A program made the position numbers and the translations under genes. Of a stretch of 64,000 bases of DNA, positions 1 to 10,000 are shown one piece after another. Source of the DNA: Dyadobacter sp. NIV53 (lineage in GTDB: Bacteria > Bacteroidota > Bacteroidia > Cytophagales > Spirosomataceae); contig NZ_CP081299.1 of the NCBI RefSeq assembly GCF_019711195.1, forward strand, positions 7,350,501 through 7,414,500. Reading direction: 5' to 3'. Numbering within the stretch: position 1 is the first letter of the stretch; each line of letters begins with the position of its first letter. The notes beneath the pieces are model-generated. The model made no database searches, was not told the DNA's origin, and saw only the letters and a program-made list of their open reading frames with translations.

Positions 1-491
1 GGTACATTAGGCGGGTATCAAACTTCGAATTGTGGGCACCGACCTGCTACAATGGGACTGATCTCATTTTTACCGGCAGTTTGGAAGGGGAACAGGGAAA
101 AGTTTTATTTAGTAAAAGGCAACCAATCAATGTCATATCAGCGGGAAGTAGACTTTGCTGGTTATACCGAATCCAAACAATTGCCTGATCTTAATGAAGC
201 GGGCAACAGATCTATCACCGTTTTAAGGGCAGCGTCAATAATGCCTCAGGGCTTACAAGTTTTAAGGATGAAGAGTAAACGCTAAGAAACGGCCTTATTT
301 CCTTGCTTAGCGCAGTAAGTTCGAAAAGTAATTGGCCTAGCCAATCGGTCACTCTGCGTTCCATTTTTGCAAATTTAGCAAGATGAAAGTCCATCCCATA
401 CTCCTTGGCGCAGGGAGTGAAAATGGCATACTGTCCGATCCTGAAAATAAGTTGTCAGTTTTAGGATGAAAAATAATTGGTTAAAGTTAAT
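1..491. other. Unassigned left edge
   Basis: No gene could be assigned here. A short open stretch at 52-285 (+) has no recognisable motif. A different frame, from about 3 to 164, is also open, which suggests decayed coding sequence rather than a real small gene. Around 438-462 there is an imperfect direct copy of the IS end found at 490-514 (both begin ATCCTGA and contain GTTG.CAGTT). The left boundary of the neighbouring IS is therefore ambiguous. Confidence 0.3.
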
Positions 492-565
492 CCTGATATT
501 ATGTTGACAGTTGCAAAAAAGTGCTTGTTCTAACTGAATTTATCCTATTCTTGTAAGTGCTTAAA

Positions 566-1477
566 CTATTTATAGACCTTGGGTTTCCAGTGCTTCTTTA
601 AAGGCTGGTCTGACTGATGAGCGACCGCAGATGTTAAATAATCACAGCTCATATGAGGTCGCAAAAGGTTGTAGTTATATATGCTTTTGTCGACGGCCTT
701 TACTGCTTCTTCAAATGTAGTGAACACACGGTTTAAACGAAAATCTGTTTTTAGGATCCCGTTTATCCTTTCAGCGATTGCATTTTCATAAGGATCGCCG
801 CTCTGGGTCATGCTGTTGGATATCCCTGCTCTTTTAAGTCGGCGTACATATTCAAAGCTGCAATATTGGCTGCCTCGATCTGAATGATGGATTAGTCCGT
901 TTCCTTTTTCCCAATCGGTTAATAGAGCCATTTCCAATGCCTTCAGACTACCTTCCGCCGTTAAATATGGATGCAGGCAATAACCAACAATCAGTTTTGA
1001 ATAGGCATCAGTGACCAATGACAGATAGCCGAACCCCAAACCAATACAAATATAAGTAATATCACATACCGCCCGGCGGCCCGGCCATATCTGTCTGGGC
1101 TGTAATATAGCCTTGTCTATAAGCAAGTTAGGATACATTTTTAATCTGTGATTTGAATTGGTTGTCTGTGGAACTTGTCGGCGATGACGAAGGACCAGAC
1201 CATGGTTTTGCAGAAGTTTATGTAACTTATCACGGCCTAATTTGATTCCGCTGATAGCTAATGGCTCATTTAATAACAGATGCAGCTTTCGAGTACCCAG
1301 ACCTGGGATCTCTCTTCTCAATGCCGATAATAGATCTAATATTAACATGGAATGGCTAAAAGACTGTTGTGAACGTTCTTCTCTTCCGTAAAATGCTTGT
1401 CGACTTACACCGCACCGGCGGCCCGGCAAACAGACGGCAAAGGGTTCCGACACTAACCTTTGCGATTTCGTTATCAC
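566..1477 (-). CDS. IS3-family transposase OrfB (DDE), disrupted by hairpin insertions
   Basis: This is the catalytic subunit of an IS3-type transposase, with an HTH_21-like region followed by an rve integrase core. The DDE triad is visible as CDITY, HSDRGSQYC and ENAIAERING. The ORF opens at a GTG, but the first dozen codons are not in the natural frame. Upstream, the frame entered by -1 slippage in orfA reads TLCRLF. Only after removing 16 bases at 1411-1426 does it continue as GVSRQAFY. A second, 15-base insertion (1070-1084) adds five residues just before the first catalytic Asp, turning an expected IWVCDITY into IWPGRRAVCDITY. The family call is certain; activity is doubtful. Confidence 0.85.
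   Translation of the reverse strand: MITKSQRLVSEPFAVCLPGRRCGVSRQAFYGREERSQQSFSHSMLILDLLSALRREIPGLGTRKLHLLLNEPLAISGIKLGRDKLHKLLQNHGLVLRHRRQVPQTTNSNHRLKMYPNLLIDKAILQPRQIWPGRRAVCDITYICIGLGFGYLSLVTDAYSKLIVGYCLHPYLTAEGSLKALEMALLTDWEKGNGLIHHSDRGSQYCSFEYVRRLKRAGISNSMTQSGDPYENAIAERINGILKTDFRLNRVFTTFEEAVKAVDKSIYNYNLLRPHMSCDYLTSAVAHQSDQPLKKHWKPKVYK
1070..1084 (-). repeat. GC-rich hairpin micro-insertion, copy 2 (15 bp)
   Basis: On the coding (minus) strand it reads CCGGGCCGCCGGGCG: a CCGG/CCGG stem, a GCCG loop and a GCG tail. Removing it restores the usual IS3 sequence IW-V-CDITY. The insertion lies before a GT dinucleotide. It differs from copy 1 by lacking one base of the tail, and it is in frame. 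Confidence 0.75.
1411..1426 (-). repeat. GC-rich hairpin micro-insertion, copy 1 (16 bp)
   Basis: On the coding strand it reads CCGGGCCGCCGGTGCG, with stem CCGG/CCGG, loop GCCG and tail TGCG. It splits the codons of LCRLFG|VSRQAFY. Deleting exactly 16 bases restores that frame. It inserts directly before GT. Confidence 0.8.
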
Positions 1478-1483
1478 GAAGCT

Positions 1484-1876
1484 TTAAGACCGTTTGGGTG
1501 GTGCGCCACTGCGACCAGACTTTTTTCGAATGGGCACATTTAACTCGTTCTCAGCGACCTCGATCATCGTGTTTAGAGCCAAAATCAGCAAATTAGCCTG
1601 ATTGAGGGCATATTCCAGTTCCTCAATCCGTTGTTTCAAGTCTGTAATGTCCTGTGTCTGTGCCTTTTTCAAAGCAGGTAAAGTTATCAGACCGGTTTGA
1701 ATCTTTTGTTTATACAAAAGTACCCAGTTACGAAGGGTATAGCTATTATGAATATCCAAATCAGCCATAACCTGGCTAGGATCTTCGCCTCCGAAAAGAA
1801 TTCGAGATACGGCACTCTCTTTGAGTTGCTCGCTGTATTGAAAGCGATTAAGCAGGTCGCGAATGTGATCTTGCAT
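1484..1876 (-). CDS. IS3-family transposase OrfA
   Basis: OrfA has an N-terminal HTH region (ESAVSRILFGGEDPSQVMADL..) and a C-terminal coiled coil with leucine heptads (LKQRIEELEYALNQANLLIL). It is the DNA-binding partner of OrfB. Near its end the coding strand has the slippery heptamer A-AAA-AAG (complement at 1520-1526), in phase to give a -1 shift and an OrfAB fusion, as is usual for this family. The tail KKSGRSGAPPKRS is longer than in the IS-D copy (KKSGPRQ) because of a hairpin-like 15-16 bp insertion at 1498-1513. Confidence 0.85.
   Translation of the reverse strand: MQDHIRDLLNRFQYSEQLKESAVSRILFGGEDPSQVMADLDIHNSYTLRNWVLLYKQKIQTGLITLPALKKAQTQDITDLKQRIEELEYALNQANLLILALNTMIEVAENELNVPIRKKSGRSGAPPKRS
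1498..1513 (+). repeat. Hairpin micro-insertion, copy 8 (15-16 bp, divergent)
   Basis: The plus strand reads GTGGTGCGCCACTGCG: stem GTGG/CCAC, loop TGCG, tail TGCG. The stem differs from the other copies at both variable positions but keeps pairing. Removing 15 bases changes the OrfA tail to KKSGPKRS and the -1 frame to VWSQTV. These match KKSGPRQ and VWSQAV of the IS-D copy at 35834-35858. The boundaries are uncertain by one base. Confidence 0.55.
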
Positions 1877-1930
1877 AGATGTAAATTTTAAGGTAAAATT
1901 GACAATCTATATCAGGCTAAGACATTTCAA

Positions 1931-1965
1931 AAAATTCTGGCGGATCTTGTATACGCCAGAATTTT
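1931..1965. terminator. Perfect 12-bp hairpin flanking IS-A
   Basis: AAAATTCTGGCG at 1931-1942 pairs with CGCCAGAATTTT at 1954-1965 across an 11-base loop. A T run follows on either strand, so it could terminate in both directions. It lies between IS-A and the toxin operon. Confidence 0.55.
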
Positions 1966-2059
1966 ACCGGTTATGGAAACTTACTTTGTGATTTTTGAAT
2001 ATTTATTAATATAGTAGCTATATTATTCAAACTTTCCTGTAGCTCAGTTTTAAAACAAG

Positions 2060-2094
2060 ATGCCAGAATTCTATATAAGCGAGATTTCTGGCAT
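2060..2094 (-). terminator. Terminator downstream of the TcA operon
   Basis: ATGCCAGAA (2060-2068) pairs with TTCTGGCAT (2086-2094), immediately after the stop of the minus-strand toxin gene at 2097. On the minus strand it is followed by CTTGTTTT. This fits a rho-independent terminator for the Tc operon. Confidence 0.6.
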
Positions 2095-2096
2095 GG

Positions 2097-4004
2097 TTAT
2101 TCCCTTTTAATCGTGTAACCAACCAATAGAACCAGCTCCTCCAGCTTATTCAAATTCTCTTCCGGTAGTGATAATTCAAATCGAGTATCAAAACTGATGT
2201 TTTCCGTCTCGCCCGTAAACAGCCCTAGTGTTCCGTCCTCCCGTAACGACGTTGTAGAACTATTGTTGCCCCCAACGGTAATAGTAAAATCCGGGGCGGT
2301 ATGGGCAAATAGTTTTGCAGCAAAAGTTACCCGAGCCACGATTACTTCAAAGGATTGTACAAGATAGGGCAGCCTCGATTTAGAGATTTCCAACTCTATC
2401 CTTCCTGTTTTTTTGAGGAGTCTCCATTCATTGGCATATTCATTTTTCAAATTGATGCCAACATTCAATTCCGTCTCGCCAAGCTCGTTATGGACTTTCC
2501 CAAATTGCTCCTTGAGAAAGAGATTGACTGCCGATTTAAAGTCTGCACCTCCATCCTTGGCCGAGTAGCTCATGTGAATAATTACATCTGCTATCGAATT
2601 ATAATCAAATTGCCTTATTTCCGTTGGCAGTTCCAGCTGCCACTTGCTGATAGCACCGGCTCCTTCGAAAGGGAGGTAGCGTTCATCCCTGAAATTTAGT
2701 TCAAAAACCCCACTGTCGCCCTGGGCTGAGCTGGTTGCAATGGACTTTACTGCGGTGCCGTGGTTATAGACGAAACGTTTATCCTCTTTCGTTTCTGGAT
2801 TGATTTCGGCGTAACCACCGTCTATTGATGTGCTTTTTCTAAACTTACTGTTTAGCAGAGAAAGGTGAGCGCTTACCGAGGTGTAAGGTCCGGCGACGCA
2901 CGGGATACTGAGGCTTACTGATTGAATGAGTGTAAAATAGTTGCCAGGGTGATCCATATCAAAAAGCACCTCCGGGACTTCAAACTCGCAGATCCCCATA
3001 GTACGGAACTTGATCAACGCCAAAGGATCAAGCATCGACAACGAAATGTGTTTGGTGATTTCGTATTTACGGTTGTTTTGAGTCAAATATTCGTTTTCCA
3101 AGGTTCTGAGTGCAAATTGTAATTGCTCACCGCTCATTAATCCTTTTTTCAAACTATCCCAATAGCCATACTGTATATAGTTTGTCGATTCGAGGCCCAG
3201 TTCATGCTGCATGCATTTTTCTGCTTTTCGTGCGGTGGAGTAGGCTAGTTGGTAACTTTGGAAATACACCTCTGAAATCTTTCCTTTCATCCAGTCGTAC
3301 AATTCGAGGTTCGTGAATTTGCTGCGCATATAGTCATCGACTTCAGCAGATTGCTCCATTTGCTGGGCATGGTTCTGAAGATCCTTATCCGCGATCGACA
3401 GCCTGATTTCTGCTGCGACTATTTGTTTGTCAATCTGTTTCAGTTCAAGTTCCGCAGTTTTGGCCTGGAATTTCCAGTCGTCCATTCTGCGCTGGAATCC
3501 TCCTAAGGTTGAAGCCATACTGCCTAAGATATTATTCTGGATGGACTGAATGTTCAGAAAGCTACTAAAAGCTTTAAGAGCATTTCCAACGTTGCTTCCT
3601 CCAAAAGTTACGCCGGCGGAAGTAGGTGCTCCGACTTTTACATCCGGGGCCATGTAGGCGATATTGGCCAGCATGTCAAATCCACTCTGAATAGTTTGCA
3701 ATGCGAGACCTGTCGTCAGCGAGTCGTAATACTGTCTTTCAGACGGGTTCATGAGCTCACGGGTTGTATAATAATTCTTTCTGAGACTTGTATTCTGCTT
3801 CAATTCAAATAAACCATTCAAATTTTCCTGGGCTTCGTCCCGCTGTTTTTCCTTCACGTCTTTTATCAGTTCAAGCATATTCAATTCATGGGTACTCCGG
3901 AGCAGCGAAAGTTCTTCCGCATCTTTTTTCTCCAGAGCGGCCAGCAGCGATCCGCCGAGCATTTTCACATCATTGCAGAGCTCATTAGCTTTTTGCAGCA
4001 TCAC
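2097..4004 (-). CDS. Tc toxin TcA, C-terminal part (TcB-binding / pore region)
   Basis: This is the C-terminal 635 residues of a TcA-type component of an ABC (Tc) toxin. It starts with MLQKANELCNDVKMLGGSLL and AALEKKDAEELSLLRS, a motif normally internal to TcA. It continues through the long coiled shaft helices (about 1-330) into a beta-rich C-terminal half resembling the TcA TcB-binding domain. TcA builds the translocation channel that injects the TcC toxin. The 'start' (GTG 4004 or ATG 4001) lies 8-11 bases from the stop of the preceding ORF. One extra base at about 4014 explains the split: without it NISLPNY continues as RFQVMLQKA. This is either one broken TcA gene or a two-chain TcA made by reinitiation. 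Confidence 0.85.
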   Translation of the reverse strand: MMLQKANELCNDVKMLGGSLLAALEKKDAEELSLLRSTHELNMLELIKDVKEKQRDEAQENLNGLFELKQNTSLRKNYYTTRELMNPSERQYYDSLTTGLALQTIQSGFDMLANIAYMAPDVKVGAPTSAGVTFGGSNVGNALKAFSSFLNIQSIQNNILGSMASTLGGFQRRMDDWKFQAKTAELELKQIDKQIVAAEIRLSIADKDLQNHAQQMEQSAEVDDYMRSKFTNLELYDWMKGKISEVYFQSYQLAYSTARKAEKCMQHELGLESTNYIQYGYWDSLKKGLMSGEQLQFALRTLENEYLTQNNRKYEITKHISLSMLDPLALIKFRTMGICEFEVPEVLFDMDHPGNYFTLIQSVSLSIPCVAGPYTSVSAHLSLLNSKFRKSTSIDGGYAEINPETKEDKRFVYNHGTAVKSIATSSAQGDSGVFELNFRDERYLPFEGAGAISKWQLELPTEIRQFDYNSIADVIIHMSYSAKDGGADFKSAVNLFLKEQFGKVHNELGETELNVGINLKNEYANEWRLLKKTGRIELEISKSRLPYLVQSFEVIVARVTFAAKLFAHTAPDFTITVGGNNSSTTSLREDGTLGLFTGETENISFDTRFELSLPEENLNKLEELVLLVGYTIKRE

Positions 4005-4011
4005 CTGGAAT

Positions 4012-7000
4012 CTAGTAGTTGGGCAGGGAAATGTTCATATCATTCAGGATACTGTTGAGGTCCAGCCCGGCGGCCCGTCCTTTTACCAGCAGAGCAGGAT
4101 CGATCGGCGGCTCGAAAAGCGGGAGCTGTCTTACCTCACCCTGAAGGTTCATGCAATTCCTGATCTTGAAAAGCCGGTCGGCGACGGTATCCCAGTACTT
4201 GAGTACCAGATCATTACCAGGAATTCCGAATACCGGCATCAGCATCCTGCCGGTGTTTGGGCCGTCGCCCGACGGGTTAATGTAAATTTCAAGCTCAGCC
4301 AGACTGTTATGGAAAGGATCAAGTTTTTCGAAGATATCCGAGAAAGACTTTTCGCTGACGACTGCCCGCGCGGGTACCCGTTCCTTTCTTTTGCCCAGGA
4401 TATTGGAGGCGAGAGTATACAGCAGTGTGGCTTCGTTGATAGATTCGATCGTATCCCGCTGAAACAATTGGTCACCCCATTGAATAAGGTTGTCGATGTA
4501 TAGCGTGACCACCCTCAGCATATAGGCAAATTGACGTGTTCGGGCAACTGCATGCGGATTGAAAGGGTTATGTTCCCAATATTCGATCTGCCGGTTTAGT
4601 TCATCCACGAAGTGTTCGTCCAGCAGCAATTCTTCAATCGGCTGGATGCCGTTCCTGATTTCCTGTTTGAATGGTTTCGTGATCCAGAACTGCTCACCAT
4701 CAGTGCCGCTTCCTGCCGATTGTGTCGGATTAAAGATATAATGGTACCATTTGAGCGCCTCTAAAAACCGCTGGTTTTGGGCAAGTCTGGTGGCTATAAG
4801 CAAAGGCGCATGATAGAACAGTTCCCAGTTGTACAGTGAATAGGCACCGCCGAACTTGAAATCCAGCGTTTCCACCGGGTAGGGTTTCAGTACAAAATTT
4901 GTGGGATTGTAACGGTCGGCGGTGAAAAGTTCCTTCTCCTGATCGGTTTCCTGATGCGCATACAATGCGTCAACTCCTTCGACATTCAGTTTTCTGATCA
5001 GTTCGCAGGCGTGAGGATGGTAAAAAGTTTGAAAAGTATATTCTTTTTTAATGTAATGCTGAGCGGGAGATGTCTCATTTTCTGCGGGGTTTAAGGTGGA
5101 ATGGTTGGTTTCTCTCGCTAGTATATGTGGGACGTTATCGTCTACGGATAAAAGAGGTAACAGTCGATCCGAGGATCGGGCAAAGAATGTGTTTTTCTCA
5201 TTATTGAAAAAAAATGAAATGGTTTTTTGAGCTTCTATTTGATGGTGATTGGGCAGCAAACGGAATTGTCCTGGTGTTGACTCAAACAGCTCGTTTTCAG
5301 TAAATTTTGTTTTAAATAAGAGACTCTTAGCCACGCCTGAATTCATCAGAGAAAATGAGTCCTTCAAAATGGTTTCTTTCATCCATATTCCGTCTGGAAC
5401 CACATCTTTTATCATTCTTAATTTTTCAGGAAGCAAGCCATTCGTTGTAGTCGGCTTCAGCTTTGGCGATCCGTTGCACGAGTCAAATTCAAATGTGCCA
5501 AGAAAAAGCTGTGTATAGATTACCGGACCTATTTTCTTTTCTTTAGCTGGGGGCCTTGTTTCAACAATCCTGATTAGCAGATTGCCATTAAGAAGTCTTG
5601 AACTTAAAGACCAATTTGCCTTCCCATAAGTATTGTCCAGGACAGCCACCTCTTTCGAAATCTTCTTCCCGCCCCATTTCCCTTTTTTGTACTCGCTCCA
5701 TGGCAGTTTCATTTCAAAATAGGTTGGCGCCTCGGTGGAGCTCATCGTCATCGGGCCGTCGGCAGGATTGGAAATAGAAGTGCTCCCACCTTTGCCCTGC
5801 TTTTCAGTAAATTCTCCCCAAAGGATCAGCAGCCTGCTATTCCAGACAACCATAATGATATGATCGCTGTTGATGTCCAGGTCAACTTTGGTCCATGCCG
5901 ACCATTCACCGTTTTGCTGAGTTCGGTAATAGTATTGATGCGGCAAAGTTTGCGTGCGGCCCAGGACATGGAGGATACCCATCTCTTGATCATCGAACAG
6001 GCCGACCATTTCCAGGTTCGACACTTTATCCAGCTTTTCGAGGTAAGACTGTAACGCATCCTTGGCCGTTTCCTCGGTCACTTCACTCTGTTTGAGCTGT
6101 GATTCCAGTTCCAGGAAGAACGGACTTTTATTGTCCCGGAGATCCGGCTCGATCCAGTTTTCGGGATACAGGAAAATTTTCCGGTTGGCTTCCCATACCC
6201 GGTATGCCTTTCGCCACTCGTGCCATTCTTTCTCAAATTCGCTGCTCAATGTAATACCCACTTCCAGGTTCATTAAACAACGGTGGATGAACAACTGCAC
6301 GCTGCCGATTGCCTGTTTGAGGCGGGAAGTCATCATGCAGGTTTCCATTTCCGTATCGATCAGCAGGTGGTGGTACAGGTCGTCTGCGGATGTCCACCGG
6401 TCATCCTTGTTGATCAAAAACTTAACCAGCGCATTTTTCCTGCGACGTCTCAGCCGGTTGCTGATCGGTTTGATTATATCCAGCCATTGATCATTGGTGT
6501 ACTTGGTTTTCAATAGATTACGGACTGATTTCGCATCGGACGGTCCGGGCTCGGGATTAAGAAGCGCTGCAACCTGCGTCGCGCTGGCGCCAAGGCTGAC
6601 TAGTGTTTTGTTGCTCTCCAGCAAATCCAGCAATGGTTTTACCCGAAGGAAATCGTCGGGAAAGGAGAGCCAAAGCTGTCCTTTGTCGTCAAAGTCATTT
6701 TTTGTGCCCGCCAGCAATTCGAGACTTTCTTCCCTGATCGCGAAGATTTTTACAAACTGCGTGAAATAGGCAGCCTTTGCCCCTGTGTTTTCGGACAGGG
6801 CCGTATTCAACAGCGAAATCAGTGAAACGGTTTTATCAGTACGCTCTTTGTTTAGTTTCGATAAATGAAAAAGGCTGATCCAGGCATGATAGACTTCTGG
6901 ATTCAGCGCCGGGATTTCATTCCAAAGCGCCGCAATTCCAAGCCGATTGCGATTGTCGTGCATCCATTTGATCTCTGCCATATCAAATCCCCAGTCCTTT

Positions 7001-10000
7001 AACAGCATCGGCGTAACTTTGCACAACAGATAGGCATCGACGAAATCGCTCAGGCTCCGGAGTTGGGCAGCAATCTGGCTGGCGGGAAGTTTGAATAAAA
7101 TCTCTGATTCTGTCGGATCGATGAAGGCAGTAATGGTCTTTTTTATTGAAAGGTCGTCGGGGTTGGTCAGTGGCCCGGCAAGCGCGGACTTCAGCGTCGC
7201 ATTGTTGGTAAAAAAAGCAATTATCTCCCGAATAATAGAGTCTTTATCTTCCGCTTCTTCGCCTTCTGGCGGTGTGAGTCGGTTTGAAAAGTCGATAATC
7301 GATGAAATGAACGTGTCATCCAGTGGCAACCTGTAATCTTCGCCCACTTTGCTGCCAAGTGTTTCCAACAATTTCTGAATCGGTACCCTCGTACTTTTGA
7401 AAATCTCATAATGTTCGAGAAAATCAATCAGATCGGCTGCATCCCAGCCCGTATCCGCAGCCCGCAAACCAAATGCCGTTTGAATAAGCTGTAAGTTGGC
7501 AAGACTGATCCTTAATGTTTTCGATAATAAAACTTCCCGGTACACCCGGCTCAGACTTGCGAGCGACAATACTTCCCCGGATTGTTCAAGCACGGCGATG
7601 TCTCCCACGCTTACGTTCAATGCTGCCCCAATGGGATCCTTATGCGACCATAGAAGGCCCGTAAGTTGATCCGGATTCTCCGTAAACGGCGACCCTTCCA
7701 GTTCCGAAACCAACCTGTTTCTGAAAAGCTGGGTGTAAAGCGACGGAATCTCTGGCTGCGCTGCTTTGGTATGGTCCAGGTACAACGCAGTGCTGATCGG
7801 AGCAATCAGTGTAATGGTCTGGCTGTGTGTTAAATGCAGTTGTCGGCTGATCGTTTCAACGCGTGCCAGCGGAAGGAGTATTTTGGTTTCGAACTGTGCT
7901 GTTTCGGGGAAAGCAGGATTGTCCAGCAGCGTAGTGAGTACCTGGTCCAGATCGTACAGGTCCCATTTGATGCCCTTCCAGAGGCGAACAAAACGAGTCA
8001 GTTTGTGGAGCCAGGCATTGTTGAAGCCCGATATAAAAAGCTCGTTAAGATTGCATGTCAGTACGTTTTCGTTGTCCCCGGCCACCTTCTGGAAAATTTT
8101 CATTCTCCCCGTATTCGTTTTAGGATTCAGAAAGTAGGTGCCCAGCAATTGCAGCAGCTCTACATAGCTCAACCCGGTGAGCGTGAGGAGGGATTGAATG
8201 GTTGTCTCTGCCTGGTCCATCTCCGGAAGGCTGAATGGCGTCCGGCCGGAAATGATATCCAGCTCCGCGCCGGAAAAACCGAGCAGTTCTCTTGCCAGTG
8301 CGGGATCGTTCCATTTGGCCGACAATTGATTGCCTGAAAATACCTCCATGAGCTGATAACGCTGCCAGCCCAGTTTTTCGGAATAAACCCTCACCTCCTC
8401 CAGAGACAGGTCGAGCGGCAGCGCCTGGGAAAATACGGTGTCACCGGATATGCCCTTCAAAGGCTCGTAAGCTGCAGGGTTGACATGTTCCGGCAAGGCG
8501 ACCAATTCTGCGGCCGACCCTTCGGACTGATAGGAATTCTTCATCAACCTGTCAGGATCCAGCTTTTTCAAAACTTCCTTCTCCAGCAATTCATTGACCA
8601 GGTCGATATAGGGGAGGGGTGAATTGGTATTCTTGCAGGTCAGTAAAATATAGGGTAGGTCGGGCCGTCTTTCGATCAATTTGTCATAAGTAGCCTGATC
8701 CTTGTCTGCATTCCGAATAAATGCCAATACATCCACAAAATAGGCAGCGGGGCTAAGCACGCTCTGGCACTCTTCACACTCGCATAAATCGCCTCCCGAT
8801 ATCAAGTTGCCGCCCAGCGCATACATTTTCAGATTGTTGCGTGCCTGATCACCCACCTTTATCAGACTTGTTTTGTTATGGACCGATACCGCCCTTCTGT
8901 ATATTTTCGACGCATTGGTTGCGCCTCCCAGCTGTCCTGCGAACTCCTTTTCAAACTGGGCCTCGCCAAACTTGTGCACCGCATCCGTTGCACTTGAAAT
9001 CCCTTTCCGTTGCAGGGCACTTACTTTTTCATAATCATCGGCAAGTTTGCTCAGGCGCACGACCGTTTTCAATTCCGTTTCTAATCCATTCCGGTCGCTG
9101 ATCCCTTCCAAAGCGGCCTGGTTAAAGGCTTTCTGAAAATGGGTTGTTTTGAGGTCAAATTCCGGGTTTTTGAGTAGAAATTGCTGAATGTCGCGCTGAT
9201 GCGCAAAAGTGGACTGAGTATCTTTTTTGAGCCGGCTTGCGAAGAAAGGGGTAGGATAAAGCTGTTTGTTCCGGTTTTCAAGGGCTGCAGCGTAAAATTG
9301 CGTTTGCTCTTCCACTGAATCTCCTGTTACCCAATCCGGGAAGTCGATGACGGCTGCCTTTCTGATATGCTCCTGCCAGTCTTCCTCACTGAATTTGGCA
9401 AAGCCAGAAGCTTCGGCCAGATCGGGATCGTTGCCCTGTAATTTAAATAAATGGTTGGTCAGCTCGGGCTGGCCGGACGTAAGGGTGTTGAGCGCCAATA
9501 GTTTTTTGGCCTTTTCGATCGCCTTACCATCTGTAAAACCTGGTTTGAGTTTAAGGTTTTCCCAAAATTTCGCGGGCTCTTCCTGTTCATGGTTAAACAA
9601 TGTATCTGCAAACACATTCTGCTCCGCCTCTGTCAGCACGGAACCCAGCGTCTTTCTGAACAGAACAGACTGTTTGTCGTCGCCAATTAACACCTGTTTG
9701 GAAGCCAGGCTGTTGAATCTGCCGACGACTTTTTTAATTTCCGGCCGCCATTTGGATGAAATGGTGTTTTTGTCGATGCCGCCTTCGATAGCATTTTGAA
9801 TTGCATCTGCCTTTGTGAGCAGCAAATTCCTGAGATTCGTCGGCATCCCGGCTTTGGCGCATGCATAATAGATATCGGGGGCAATGTTGCCCTGTTCCTT
9901 AGTCAAACGGTGCGCCAGGTTGAGGAATGTAATATCCTCCGCAGTTTCACCCGTTTCTCCGGCCAGAAAGCTGATATCCTGATGTTCCTCATTTTCAACC

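Larger units (their letters stand above)
492..1916 (-). mobile_element. IS-A: damaged IS3-family insertion sequence
   Basis: This is an IS3-type element with overlapping orfA and orfB on the minus strand. The outer ends carry an inverted CCTGATAT (492-499 and 1909-1916), followed on each side by a related TTGNCANTT block. A second IR-like motif lies just outside at about 440-465, so the left end could be there instead. I see no clean target duplication. Three GC-rich 15-16 bp hairpin insertions lie inside its genes, at 1070-1084, 1411-1426 and 1498-1513. The element is therefore probably unable to make normal transposase. Confidence 0.75.

Noticed and set aside
52..285. 77-codon open frame at the left edge.
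   Set aside because: No motif, an overlapping second open frame, and no recognisable neighbours; treated as unassigned.
4060..4085. GGGCCGCCGGGC in the TcA gene resembles the hairpin core.
   Set aside because: It encodes RAAGLDL, a segment normally conserved in TcA proteins, so it is native sequence.
3973..4503. 176-codon plus-strand frame opposite TcA.
   Set aside because: It is antisense to a clearly coding TcA sequence and has no protein-like motifs.
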